Assembly: GCA_052117605.1 (NCBI GenBank)
Contig: JBQKIT010000005.1
Length of the DNA: 64,000 nucleotides
Source: CAG-791 sp000431495
GTDB taxonomy: Bacteria; Bacillota; Clostridia; Lachnospirales; Lachnospiraceae
Strand: one strand, 5' to 3'
Shown here: in pieces, positions 17,225 through 25,797 of the stretch
Position numbering within the stretch: position 1 is the stretch's first letter
Layout: the number at the start of each line of letters is the position of its first letter
Position numbers and translations under genes: made by a program
The notes under the pieces: model-generated
Database searches by the model: none
What the model was told of the DNA's origin: nothing
Seen by the model: only the letters and a program-made list of their open reading frames with translations

Positions 17225-19099
17225 TTGGATACGAACGATAACAGAAATACAGGAAACCGCATGGTGGTCGGTGTTGTCGCGATCATGATGATTTTTATTC
17301 TGATCCAGTTTGTGAGGGGAACCTACGGACAGCCGCAGAACTATTATACGCAGGAAGCGTATGAGAAGGATCTTCAGAACAGCCAGGTGGTTTCCGTGGA
17401 AATTGTCCCGAATCAGGAAACACCAACCGGCTCTGCAGTGGTTACTCTTTCGGGCGGAGCGGTACGGACCCTGTATGCGACGGACATCACAAAGACCGAG
17501 GCGCTGACCAGAGAGAACGGGATTGAACCTGTGGTGGATGATGTTCCGAGAGAAAGCTGGTTCATGACAAGCGTCCTGCCGATGCTTCTTGTTGCTGTGG
17601 TCTGCCTGCTCTTCTTCTATATGATGAGTGCGCAGCAGATGGGAGGCGGCGGTGCCAACGCAAAGATGATGAATTTCGGCAAAAGCCGCGCACAGCTTGC
17701 CAATGAGAAGGACCGTGTCACATTTCAGGATGTAGCGGGCTTGGAGGAGGAGAAGTCGGATCTGGAAGAAATCGTGGATTTCCTGAAGGATCCCGCGAAG
17801 TACACCTCTCTGGGGGCAAGGATTCCGAAGGGCGTCCTTCTGGAAGGCGCTCCCGGAACCGGAAAAACGCTGCTTGCAAAGGCAGTAGCGGGTGAAGCGG
17901 GGGTTCCGTTTTATTCCATTTCCGGCTCGGATTTTGTGGAAATGTTTGTCGGCGTCGGTGCAAGCCGTGTGCGTGACATGTTTGAGGAAGCCAAGAAGAA
18001 CAGCCCCTGCATTGTCTTTATTGACGAGATCGATGCGGTGGCAAGGCGGCGCGGAACCGGTGTCGGCGGCGGACATGATGAAAGAGAGCAGACACTGAAT
18101 CAGCTTCTTGTGGAGATGGATGGCTTCGGCGTCAACGAAGGAATTATTGTGATGGCGGCGACCAACCGCGCGGACATTCTGGATCCTGCGATTCTGCGGC
18201 CGGGCCGCTTTGACCGGAAGATCACAGTGGCTCGTCCGGACGTAAAGGGACGTGAAGAAATTCTCGCCGTTCATGCAAGAAAGAAGCCGCTGGGGGATGA
18301 TGTCAATCTGACGGAGATTGCACAGACAACGGCAGGATTTTCCGGAGCGGATCTGGAAAATCTTCTGAATGAAGCGGCAATCCGTGCAGCCAGAGAGAAC
18401 CGGCCTTACATCAATCAGACGGATATCCGGGCAGCCTTCATCAAGGTGGGAATTGGAGCGGAGAAGAAGAGTCGTGTGATCTCCGACAAGGAGAAGAGAA
18501 TTACAGCCTATCATGAGAGCGGACATGCGATTTTGTTCCATGAGCTGGAGGATGTCGGGCCGGTCTACAGCGTTTCCATCATTCCCACCGGAGTCGGGGC
18601 AGCCGGCTATACCATGCCGCTTCCGTCACGTGACGAGATGTTTGCAACAAGAGGTCAGATGCTGCATGAAATTATGGTCGATTTCGGCGGACGGATTGCA
18701 GAGGAACTGATTCTGGATGACATTACAACCGGAGCCTCCAATGATATTCAGAAGGCGACCGCAACGGCCAGAAGCATGGTGACAAAGTATGGGATGAGTG
18801 CCAGCATCGGCACCATCAACTATCAGCAGGAGGAGGAAGACGTATTCCTTGGCTATGATCTCGGACACAGCTCCCGCAACAGCGAGTACATGGCGGGCGA
18901 AATTGACAAGGAAGTCAAGGCGATCATCGACCGGTGCTATGAGGATGCGAAAACGATTATCATGGCACATGAGGATGTGCTGCATGCCAGCGCGAAGCTC
19001 CTGATGGAAAAGGAAAAGATCACCGGCGAAGAGTTCGACGCCTTGTTTGCATCCGGCACGAAGGCTGATAATGAGGGAAGATGTCAGACTCAACTGTGA
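17225..19099 (+). CDS. ftsH: ATP-dependent zinc metalloprotease FtsH
   Basis: Membrane-anchored AAA+ protease that degrades misassembled membrane proteins and regulatory substrates. The likely start is TTG at 17225 with an AAAGG ribosome site; an ATG at 17261 would remove the first 12 residues. Two transmembrane helices (about residues 14-34 and 117-137) flank a small extracytoplasmic domain. Walker A GAPGTGKT is at residues 208-215, Walker B and the second region of homology follow, and the zinc site HESGH starts at residue 430. At 624 residues it is of normal length. Confidence 0.97.
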   Translation: MDTNDNRNTGNRMVVGVVAIMMIFILIQFVRGTYGQPQNYYTQEAYEKDLQNSQVVSVEIVPNQETPTGSAVVTLSGGAVRTLYATDITKTEALTRENGIEPVVDDVPRESWFMTSVLPMLLVAVVCLLFFYMMSAQQMGGGGANAKMMNFGKSRAQLANEKDRVTFQDVAGLEEEKSDLEEIVDFLKDPAKYTSLGARIPKGVLLEGAPGTGKTLLAKAVAGEAGVPFYSISGSDFVEMFVGVGASRVRDMFEEAKKNSPCIVFIDEIDAVARRRGTGVGGGHDEREQTLNQLLVEMDGFGVNEGIIVMAATNRADILDPAILRPGRFDRKITVARPDVKGREEILAVHARKKPLGDDVNLTEIAQTTAGFSGADLENLLNEAAIRAARENRPYINQTDIRAAFIKVGIGAEKKSRVISDKEKRITAYHESGHAILFHELEDVGPVYSVSIIPTGVGAAGYTMPLPSRDEMFATRGQMLHEIMVDFGGRIAEELILDDITTGASNDIQKATATARSMVTKYGMSASIGTINYQQEEEDVFLGYDLGHSSRNSEYMAGEIDKEVKAIIDRCYEDAKTIIMAHEDVLHASAKLLMEKEKITGEEFDALFASGTKADNEGRCQTQL

Positions 19100-19244
19100 A
19101 CATGCACAAAAACGACGGAATGAATTTGTAAATTTCATGCAATCGGTGAATTGCCCGAAAAGAGGGGAACTGCTACTATACTACTTGTAACCCCCCAATA
19201 CATTATAAGTTTTTGCTATACCCCATTAGAAGTTTTACCTTCTC

Positions 19245-19280
19245 AAAAACGACGGCCCCCCCAAGCACCGTCGTTTTTGC
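19245..19280 (+). terminator. Terminator upstream of fba
   Basis: AAAAACGACGG (19245-19255) pairs with CCGTCGTTTTT (19268-19278). The 5' arm sequence also occurs unchanged at 19108-19118, so the 3' arm has two possible partners. Confidence 0.85.
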
Positions 19281-19335
19281 TTGTCTATAATTTCTTTTTC
19301 AGACATTTTCTGTTCCAATTTCCCTGTAGGTGCGT

Positions 19336-19373
19336 TATAATTGCAGTCGGTAACATTGTTGATTTTTTATCAA
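19336..19373 (+). promoter_or_regulatory. fba promoter -10 and candidate Rex operator
   Basis: TATAAT at 19336-19341 (poor -35, TTCCAA at 19313) is followed 15 bases downstream by TTGTTGATTTTTTATCAA (19356-19373). This matches the clostridial Rex consensus TTGTTAANNNNTTAACAA at 12 of 14 fixed positions. Rex is a redox-sensing repressor that releases DNA when NADH is high. Operator identity is inferred from sequence alone. Confidence 0.45.
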
Positions 19374-19409
19374 TCAAGGTTTCTATTTCAGGGAAAGGTG
19401 GTATTTGAT

Positions 19410-20348
19410 ATGCCTATCGTTACTAGTACAGAACTGTTTAAGAAGGCTTATGACGGCGGCTACGCAATCGGAGCTTTCAACATCAACAACATGGAAATCG
19501 TTCAGGGAATCACGGACGCAGCAGCAGAGCTGAAGAGCCCCGTTATTCTTCAGGCTTCCCAGGGCGCAAGAAAGTATGCGAATTCCGTATACCTTGTCAA
19601 GCTTGTTGAGGCAGCAGCAGAGCTTCACCCGGAGCTTCCGATCGTTCTTCATCTGGATCACGGTGCAGATTTTGAGACCTGCAAGGATTGCATCGACAAC
19701 GGATTTACTTCCGTTATGATCGACTACTCCGGCCATCCGTTCCAGGAGAACATTGAGGTTTCCAGAAAGGTTGCTGAATATGCTCATGAGCGCGGCGTTG
19801 TTGTAGAGGCTGAGCTTGGAACTCTGGCAGGACAGGAAGACGCTGTTTCTGTAGAGGCGGATAAGGCATTCTATACGCATCCGGAAGAGGTTGAAGAGTT
19901 TGTGGAGAAGACCGGCGTTGATTCTCTGGCTATCGCAATCGGAACCTCTCACGGCGCTTACAAGTTCAAGCCCGGCACCGAGCCGAAGCTTCGCCTGGAT
20001 ATTCTGGAAGAGGTTTCCAGAAGACTTCCCGGATTCCCGATCGTTCTTCACGGATCTTCTTCTGTTCCTCAGGAATATGTCAAGATCATCAACGAGCACG
20101 GCGGCAAGCTGGTTGACGCAATCGGCGTTCCGGAAGATCAGCTTCGCGAGGCTGCAAAGCGCGCTGTCTGCAAGATCAACATTGACTCCGACCTTCGTCT
20201 GGGCATGACTGCAGGCATCCGTCAGCATTTTGTTGAGCATCCGGATCACTTTGATCCTCGTCAGTATCTTGGCGACGGCCGCGCAAATGTTAAGGCTATC
20301 GTTGAGCACAAGATCAAGAACGTTCTTGGTTCTGACAACAAGATCTGA
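19410..20348 (+). CDS. fba: Class II fructose-1,6-bisphosphate aldolase
   Basis: Glycolytic cleavage of fructose-1,6-bisphosphate to DHAP and glyceraldehyde-3-phosphate, zinc-dependent. The ATG at 19410 is preceded by AAAGGTGG and gives the normal N-terminus MPIVTSTELFKKAY and 312 residues. Zinc and substrate motifs are visible: HLDHGADFETC near residue 83, VEAELGTLAGQED near residue 133, and GTSHGAYKF with LHGSSSVPQ further on. Codons look like those of a highly expressed gene. A strong terminator follows. Confidence 0.97.
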   Translation: MPIVTSTELFKKAYDGGYAIGAFNINNMEIVQGITDAAAELKSPVILQASQGARKYANSVYLVKLVEAAAELHPELPIVLHLDHGADFETCKDCIDNGFTSVMIDYSGHPFQENIEVSRKVAEYAHERGVVVEAELGTLAGQEDAVSVEADKAFYTHPEEVEEFVEKTGVDSLAIAIGTSHGAYKFKPGTEPKLRLDILEEVSRRLPGFPIVLHGSSSVPQEYVKIINEHGGKLVDAIGVPEDQLREAAKRAVCKINIDSDLRLGMTAGIRQHFVEHPDHFDPRQYLGDGRANVKAIVEHKIKNVLGSDNKI

Positions 20349-20379
20349 GCCATCTTACAGAATGGATCTTCATAAAATC

Positions 20380-20418
20380 AAAAAAGATCTGCAGCTTCAC
20401 GCTGCAGATCTTTTTTTT
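20380..20418. terminator. Bidirectional terminator between fba and murG
   Basis: A 16-bp stem, arms 20380-20395 and 20401-20416, with a 5-base TTCAC loop. A-tract on one side and T-tract on the other make it usable for fba (+) and for murG (-), which converge here. Confidence 0.93.
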
Positions 20419-20450
20419 GATGGGTGCCTCGGAACTGTGTAAGTCCGGAA

Positions 20451-21509
20451 TTATTTCGCCTCCTGCTCAATCAGATTGAGAACAAGGCGGTTGGAATCGG
20501 TCTGAGAGCTCTTCTCCATTGCGGAAATGTACTGATCGCGATGCTCATAGAGCTCGGAAATTTTCTCCAGAATAACATCCGGAAGATCATCATCCTGAAC
20601 AACAATGCTGTAGCCCTGTGCCTCAAAGGAGGCGGCGTTCAGCTTTTGATCGCCGCGCCCCGTGGGGAGCGGAACCAGGAGATTTGGCTTCTTGAGAGCG
20701 AGAAGCTCACAGATGGCATTGGCACCGGCGCGGGACAGAACAATGTCTGCCATGGCGTAGAGATCCTTCAGATCCTCCTTGACATATTCGAACTGGCGAT
20801 AGCCGGGACGCGTAAGAAGGAGGTTGTCCATCTTGTCCTTGCCGCAAAGGTGAACAATCTGAAATTTCTGCAGGAGCGCATCCAGATTATCACGAACTGT
20901 TTTGTTCACGGAGGAGGCGCCGAGGGAGCCTCCGATGACCATCAGAACCGGCTTGCTTTCATCGAAGCCGCACAGCTCGAGTCCGCGCTTCCGATCACCA
21001 TGAAAAAGCTCGTCACGGATTGGCGTTCCGGTAAGAACCGCCTTGGAATCCGGAAGCCCCTTCATCGTTTCAGGGAAGTTGCAGCAGACCTTGGTGGAAA
21101 ATGGGACGCACAGCTTATTCGCGAGTCCGGGGGTCATGTCTGACTCATGAATGATGCAGGGAATATGAAGGGAGTGTGCGGCATGAACAACCGGAACACC
21201 GACATAGCCGCCCTTGGAGAAGACGATATTGGGTGCAAACTCCTTCAAAAATTTGTGAGCCTCCTGATAGCCGCGGATGACCCGGAAAGGATCGGAAAAG
21301 TTCTTCGGGTCAAAATACCGGCGAAGCTTTCCGGTTTCAATGGGGATATAGGGAATATCGTAGTCGGCAACTAGTTTTTTCTCAATGCCGCCGATGGATC
21401 CGATGTAGGCAATTTCATATCCGGCATCACGCAGATAAGGGATCAAAGCCAGATTGGGAGTACAATGGCCGGCGGTTCCGCCTCCGGTCAGTACAATTTT
21501 CTTGCTCAT
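20451..21509 (-). CDS. murG: UDP-N-acetylglucosamine--undecaprenyl-PP-MurNAc-pentapeptide GlcNAc transferase
   Basis: MurG makes lipid II from lipid I at the inner face of the membrane. The ATG at 21509 (MSKKIVLTGGGTAGHCTP) is preferred because an in-frame GTG at 21521 is part of its GAGGTG ribosome site. The 352-residue protein has the glycine-rich acceptor-binding loop GGGTAGH near residue 9 and the C-terminal UDP-GlcNAc site SRAGANAICELLALKKPNLLVPLP as separate visible segments. It is away from the dcw cluster, on the minus strand, followed by a bidirectional terminator. The adjacent upstream gene is a small TSCPD protein. Confidence 0.93.
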   Translation of the reverse strand: MSKKIVLTGGGTAGHCTPNLALIPYLRDAGYEIAYIGSIGGIEKKLVADYDIPYIPIETGKLRRYFDPKNFSDPFRVIRGYQEAHKFLKEFAPNIVFSKGGYVGVPVVHAAHSLHIPCIIHESDMTPGLANKLCVPFSTKVCCNFPETMKGLPDSKAVLTGTPIRDELFHGDRKRGLELCGFDESKPVLMVIGGSLGASSVNKTVRDNLDALLQKFQIVHLCGKDKMDNLLLTRPGYRQFEYVKEDLKDLYAMADIVLSRAGANAICELLALKKPNLLVPLPTGRGDQKLNAASFEAQGYSIVVQDDDLPDVILEKISELYEHRDQYISAMEKSSQTDSNRLVLNLIEQEAK

Positions 21510-21557
21510 GGATAAATTCACCTCATAAAGAATTTGTGCTGCAGATCGGTGCGCTGC

Positions 21558-21809
21558 TTAGTTCAGTTCAGAGAGAGCGGCGCGGATCGCGCGGGAAAGC
21601 TGATCAGGACATGAGGTGCTCTTGAAGCCACAGGTGGTTCCTTCCAGAAGATCAGCGATTTCTTCTGCCTTTTTTCCCTCTACGAGGCGGGTAATTCCCT
21701 TCAGATTACCGTTGCAGCCGCCGGTAAAGGCAACCTTGCGAATGATATGCTCGGGATCAATTTCCAGTTCAATCTGGGTGGAACAGGTTCCGGATGTTTT
21801 ATAGATCAT
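21558..21809 (-). CDS. TSCPD-domain small cysteine protein
   Basis: An 83-residue protein of the TSCPD family, named for the motif STSCPDQLSRAI near the C-terminus. Conserved cysteines occur in SGTCST, TGGCNGN and TTCGF as well. The same fold is found at the end of some class II ribonucleotide reductases, but free-standing copies have no assigned function; metal or cluster binding is plausible. GGAAGAG gives a good ribosome site. It is likely co-transcribed with murG, 48 bases downstream. Confidence 0.85.
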   Translation of the reverse strand: MIYKTSGTCSTQIELEIDPEHIIRKVAFTGGCNGNLKGITRLVEGKKAEEIADLLEGTTCGFKSTSCPDQLSRAIRAALSELN

Positions 21810-21841
21810 AGTGTGTACTCTTCCTTTTTTGTTTTCTGTGA

Positions 21842-21869
21842 TTGAAATTTGCTACTAAATTGATATTAT
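21842..21869 (+). promoter_or_regulatory. Probable pgi promoter
   Basis: TTGAAA (21842-21847), 16-base spacer, TATTAT (21864-21869). The predicted leader before pgi is about 200 bases long and carries no recognised riboswitch. Confidence 0.5.
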
Positions 21870-22076
21870 ACGACACTATTTTTCTTTTTCCTACCTGTGC
21901 GGTGGTTATACGGGACGTCTTGCATTCATTATTTCAGACTGATAAACTTAGGAACGGTAAATCGTCTTGTCTGTGTTCAGGAAAGGCCCGGTCATCCGAA
22001 CAGATTCATGAGACGAGGACTGTGCACGGCACAGGAGGAAAATGGGTGTGAGCCGGGTGCAAGGAGGTATCGTCCA

Positions 22077-23429
22077 ATGGCAAAGGTTACATTTGATTAT
22101 TCCAAGGCAAAGAGTTTTGTAAAGGAAGAAGAAGTTAAGAATATTGAAAGTCAGGTACTTGCGGCGAAGGAGCTTCTGGTTTCCGGAACGGGTGCCGGAA
22201 ACGATTTTCTTGGATGGGTAAATCTTCCTGTCGACTACGACAAGGAGGAGTTTGCGAGAATTCAGAAGGCAGCAGCCAAGATCCAGAGTGATTCGGATGT
22301 TCTGCTCGTTCTTGGCATCGGCGGCTCGTATCTGGGAGCACGTGCAGCCATCAATTTCCTGCGTCACAATTTCTACAATACCGTTTCGAAGGAGATTCGC
22401 AAGACTCCTGAGATTTATTTTGCAGGAAATTCGATCAGCGGAACCTATCTTGCCAATCTGGTGGATGTGATCGGTGACCGCGACTTCTCGATCAATGTAA
22501 TCTCCAAGTCCGGCACAACAACCGAGACTTCGATCGCGTTCCGTCTTTTCCGTGAGCTTGCTGAGAAGAAATACGGAAAGGAAGGCGCGGCAAAGAGAAT
22601 TTATGCGACAACCGATAAGGCGCGCGGAGCACTGAAGACACTGGCAGATGCGGAAGGCTATGAGAGCTTTGTGATTCCGGACAATGTCGGCGGACGTTTC
22701 TCGGTTCTGACAGCAGTAGGTCTTCTTCCGATTGCGGTTTCCGGTGCGGACATTGCGCAGCTGATGGCAGGTGCGGCGGAAGGAAGAAAGCTTGCAATGG
22801 AAGCTTCCTATGAAGAGAACGATGCCCTGAAGTATGCGGCACTCCGCAATATTTTCCTTCGTAAGGGCAAGTCTGTTGAGATCCTTGCCAACTATGAGCC
22901 GTCTCTGCATTATACCTCTGAGTGGTGGAAGCAGCTTTATGGTGAGTCTGAGGGTAAGGACCAGAGAGGACTTTTCCCGGCGAGCGTAGACCTTACGACC
23001 GATCTTCATTCTATGGGCCAGTTCATTCAGGATGGTGCGCGTATTATGTTTGAAACCGTTCTGAACGTTGAGAAGCCGAAGGCAGATGTGACGATCGGGA
23101 CTGACCCGGAGAACCTGGATGGTCTGAATTTCCTGGCTGGCAAGACGATGAATTTCGCAAACCAGGCAGCCATGAACGGAACCATTCTGGCACATACCGA
23201 TGGTAATGTTCCGAACCTGATGGTTAAGATCCCGGAACAGACGGAGTTCTATCTTGGCGAGCTGTTCTATTTCTTTGAGTTTGCCTGCGGCGTATCCGGA
23301 TATCTGCTCGGCGTAAATCCGTTCAATCAGCCCGGCGTTGAGTCCTACAAGCACAATATGTTTGCGCTTCTTGGAAAGCCCGGCTTCGAGGATCAGACGG
23401 AGGAGCTGCTTGCAAGACTTGCAGACTGA
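22077..23429 (+). CDS. pgi: Glucose-6-phosphate isomerase
   Basis: Interconverts glucose-6-phosphate and fructose-6-phosphate. The ATG at 22077 follows AAGGAGG and gives 450 residues, the usual length in Firmicutes; the frame is open 60 codons further upstream but that part is leader. Visible family motifs are VLGIGGSYLGARA near residue 82, VISKSGTTTETSIAFR near 140, GGRFSVLTAVGLLP and the C-terminal QPGVESYKHNMFALL. The gene has its own promoter and a long leader. Confidence 0.97.
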   Translation: MAKVTFDYSKAKSFVKEEEVKNIESQVLAAKELLVSGTGAGNDFLGWVNLPVDYDKEEFARIQKAAAKIQSDSDVLLVLGIGGSYLGARAAINFLRHNFYNTVSKEIRKTPEIYFAGNSISGTYLANLVDVIGDRDFSINVISKSGTTTETSIAFRLFRELAEKKYGKEGAAKRIYATTDKARGALKTLADAEGYESFVIPDNVGGRFSVLTAVGLLPIAVSGADIAQLMAGAAEGRKLAMEASYEENDALKYAALRNIFLRKGKSVEILANYEPSLHYTSEWWKQLYGESEGKDQRGLFPASVDLTTDLHSMGQFIQDGARIMFETVLNVEKPKADVTIGTDPENLDGLNFLAGKTMNFANQAAMNGTILAHTDGNVPNLMVKIPEQTEFYLGELFYFFEFACGVSGYLLGVNPFNQPGVESYKHNMFALLGKPGFEDQTEELLARLAD

Positions 23430-23510
23430 GCAGTCCGGCAGATTCAACAGATCTCATGATTACGACCATCACGGAGCTGCCTGCGGCCTGTGATGGGAAA
23501 GGTTATTGCA

Positions 23511-24374
23511 ATGAAGATTACCCGAAAAGGAACAAAAGAAATTTTGCTGGAACGGGACTTCACAAACAAGGACGGAAGCTTGCTTCCGTCCTTGTATTTT
23601 CCTGCGCTGGAACGGGATGGAATTGCCATGAATCTGATCTCTACCAGGCTGGGTGGAGTTTCGGAGGGACAGTTCCGTTCCCTCAATCTGACAACAGGGC
23701 GCGGAGACAGTAAGGAAAATGTGCTGGAGAATTTCTCGCGGATTGCAGCGGCATTCGGAACAGACCCTGCGCACTGCATCTGTTCCCACCAGGTGCATGA
23801 GACAAAGGTGCGGCGTGTCGGAAAAGAGGATGCGGGCATGGGACTTCTCCGTCCCATGGTGTGGGAGAGCGCGGATGGTGTTGTGACAAATGAGCCAGGG
23901 CTTGTTCTCTCCACCTTCTACGCGGACTGTGTGCCGCTTTTATTCGTGGATCCGGTTCGGCACGCGGTCGGAGCCAGTCATTCCGGCTGGAGAGGAACGG
24001 CTGGAAAAATCGGTGCGGAGACGGTGCGCACGATGCAGGAGGAATTTGGGACGGATCCTGCGGATCTTCTGGTTGGAATCGGACCGTCCATCTGCAGGGA
24101 CCATTATGAGGTCAGCGAAGATGTGGCGGAGGAGTTCCGCTTGGCTTTTCCCGGGAAAGAAGAACAGCTTCTGGAATATCGCGGGAACCCCGGACATTGT
24201 CAGCTGGATTTGTGGGAGGCCTGCCGGATTACGCTGATGGAGGCAGGAGTAAAGGAGCAGAATATTTCGGTGACGGATATCTGTACGGCCTGCAATCCGG
24301 AGCTCTTGTTCAGTCACCGGGCAAGCGGAGGAAAACGTGGAAATATCGGTGCATTTGTCATGCTGAAGAAGTAA
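23511..24374 (+). CDS. YfiH-family laccase-domain protein (purine nucleoside phosphorylase-like)
   Basis: Proteins of this family, once called polyphenol oxidases, are reported to act on purine nucleosides (adenosine deaminase/phosphorylase activity) and some influence peptidoglycan composition. The 287-residue frame shows the metal-ligand motifs SHSGWRGTAGKI near residue 158, a CSHQVH segment and CTACNPELLFSHR near the C-terminus. The start at 23511 is chosen for its GAAAGG site; ATG at 23490 is an alternative. The gene converges on fprA with a shared terminator. Confidence 0.9.
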   Translation: MKITRKGTKEILLERDFTNKDGSLLPSLYFPALERDGIAMNLISTRLGGVSEGQFRSLNLTTGRGDSKENVLENFSRIAAAFGTDPAHCICSHQVHETKVRRVGKEDAGMGLLRPMVWESADGVVTNEPGLVLSTFYADCVPLLFVDPVRHAVGASHSGWRGTAGKIGAETVRTMQEEFGTDPADLLVGIGPSICRDHYEVSEDVAEEFRLAFPGKEEQLLEYRGNPGHCQLDLWEACRITLMEAGVKEQNISVTDICTACNPELLFSHRASGGKRGNIGAFVMLKK

Positions 24375-24376
24375 AA

Positions 24377-24416
24377 AGAGTGCCGGGGCTTTCGGAAAGC
24401 TCCGGCACTCTCTGTT
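24377..24416. terminator. Shared terminator between yfiH-like gene and fprA
   Basis: AGAGTGCCGG (24377-24386) pairs with CCGGCACTCT (24402-24411), extended inward by a GCTTT/AAAGC stem. Located in the 61-base gap between converging genes. Confidence 0.9.
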
Positions 24417-24435
24417 TTGATGTGAAAATATCGTT

Positions 24436-25632
24436 TTATGCGTTTGCAACGGCATCTGCAAAGTCATTCAGAGCCGCTTCATCGGCTGTGGAAAGAGCAC
24501 TGCGGATGGTCAGAGTGGTGTCGAGAATGCTGCAGTTCTTCAGGGTCTCCAGCTCCTTGCGCATAAGCTTGGCTGTGACGGGAGCCCAGGTGCCGTTCTC
24601 TGCAAGAGCAAAGGTACGGTTCTGAACAGCCAGCGCTTTCATATCCTCGATGAAACGGGAAATGGAAGGATACATGCCGCCGTTGTAGGTGGGGCAGAAC
24701 AGAACAACTTTGCTGCAGCGCCATACTTCGGCGATCAGATAAGAGACATCAGTCTTGGAGGCATCGTAGACAACCACGTGCCTGCCGGATTTCTCTTCCA
24801 GAACAGAAGCAAAGCTCTCTGCGGCACTTGCAGTGTGACCGTACAGGGAACCGTAGACTACCAGAATGTCATCCGTCTCCGGCGCATAGCTGCTCCAGGT
24901 CTGATATTTCTCAAGGAACCAGCCAAGATTCTCTCTCCAGACGGGGCCGTGCAGAGGAAGAATTTCCTCAATCTCAAGCCCTGCTGCCTTTTTCAGAACC
25001 GCCTGTACCTGCGCGCCGTACTTGCCGACGATGTTTGCATAATAGCGGCGGGCGTCATCAAGGTAATGAGCCTCGAAATCATACTGATCCGCGAAAATTC
25101 CACCCTCCAGTGCTCCGAAGGTTCCGAAAGCATCTGCGGAGAACAAAGCCTTGTCGGCATCATCATATGCCAGCAGAACCTCCGGCCAGTGTACCATGGG
25201 AGCGGCAACGAAATGGAAGGTATGAGCACCGGTGCAAAGGGTGTCCCCCTCCTTGACGATCTGCTGGTTTTCGATCTTCAGCTCCGGGAAGAACTGGGAG
25301 ATGAACTTGAAGGTCTGCATGCTGGACACAACGGTGGTTTCCGGATACTGATTCAGTACCGTCTGCAGCAAAGAGCAGTGATCCGGCTCCATGTGCAGAA
25401 CCACAAGATAGTCCGGCTTCTTCTCTCCGAGAACCGAATGAAGATTTTCCAGATACTGATCTGCAACGCTGACATCCGCAGTGTCGAATAGCGTGATCTT
25501 CTCATCAAGAACAACATAGCTGTTATAGGAAACGCCGTTCGGCAGAGGGAAAAGATTCTCGAACAAAGCAAGACGGCGATCGCTTCCGCCGATCCAGACG
25601 GTATCTTTGGCAACAAGTTTGGTATTTTTCAT
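24436..25632 (-). CDS. fprA: Flavodiiron protein (O2/NO reductase)
   Basis: Flavodiiron proteins reduce O2 to water or NO to N2O and protect anaerobes. The ATG at 25632 is preceded by AAGGAG and gives 398 residues, exactly the family layout: an N-terminal metallo-beta-lactamase domain with the diiron ligands in HMEPDH near residue 80, and a C-terminal flavodoxin domain with the FMN loop VYGSLYGHTASA near residue 258. No rubredoxin domain is fused. It is transcribed divergently from pyk from a likely promoter at 25667-25695. Confidence 0.96.
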   Translation of the reverse strand: MKNTKLVAKDTVWIGGSDRRLALFENLFPLPNGVSYNSYVVLDEKITLFDTADVSVADQYLENLHSVLGEKKPDYLVVLHMEPDHCSLLQTVLNQYPETTVVSSMQTFKFISQFFPELKIENQQIVKEGDTLCTGAHTFHFVAAPMVHWPEVLLAYDDADKALFSADAFGTFGALEGGIFADQYDFEAHYLDDARRYYANIVGKYGAQVQAVLKKAAGLEIEEILPLHGPVWRENLGWFLEKYQTWSSYAPETDDILVVYGSLYGHTASAAESFASVLEEKSGRHVVVYDASKTDVSYLIAEVWRCSKVVLFCPTYNGGMYPSISRFIEDMKALAVQNRTFALAENGTWAPVTAKLMRKELETLKNCSILDTTLTIRSALSTADEAALNDFADAVANA

Positions 25633-25666
25633 TGTAAGAACTCCTTTCATGATACGGACTTCTCAT

Positions 25667-25695
25667 ATTGTAGCTCAGCACGCCGGTATTTCCAA
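25667..25695 (-). promoter_or_regulatory. Probable fprA promoter (minus strand)
   Basis: On the minus strand TTGGAA (25695-25690), 17-base spacer, TACAAT (25672-25667). It sits in the divergent gap between fprA and pyk. Confidence 0.55.
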
Positions 25696-25797
25696 AGAGA
25701 TAACAGGCGAAAAAAGGAAAAAAATTCTTCCGTGTAAAGGGGATGGGTTTGCTATACTGATAGTGTTGTAAAAGAAGACGATAAGGAGCATTCGAAC

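Larger units (their letters stand above)
19100..19409 (+). other. Intergenic region between ftsH and fba
   Basis: This gap of about 310 bases holds the ftsH-side terminator (19245-19280), an isolated TATACT at 19177, and the fba promoter and candidate Rex operator (19336-19373). An 85-codon open frame at 19151-19408 has no ribosome site and runs through the terminator, so I do not call it a gene. Confidence 0.7.

Noticed and set aside
19151..19408. Possible 85-codon gene between ftsH and fba
   Set aside because: No ribosome site, passes through a strong terminator hairpin and the fba promoter, composition unlike coding sequence.
20424..21143. Plus-strand 239-codon frame opposite murG
   Set aside because: murG motifs on the minus strand are unambiguous; this frame has no ribosome site and begins inside the fba/murG terminator region.
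21897..22076. N-terminal extension of pgi by 60 codons
   Set aside because: The extension lies in the leader, lacks similarity to isomerase N-termini, and AAGGAGG is placed for the ATG at 22077.
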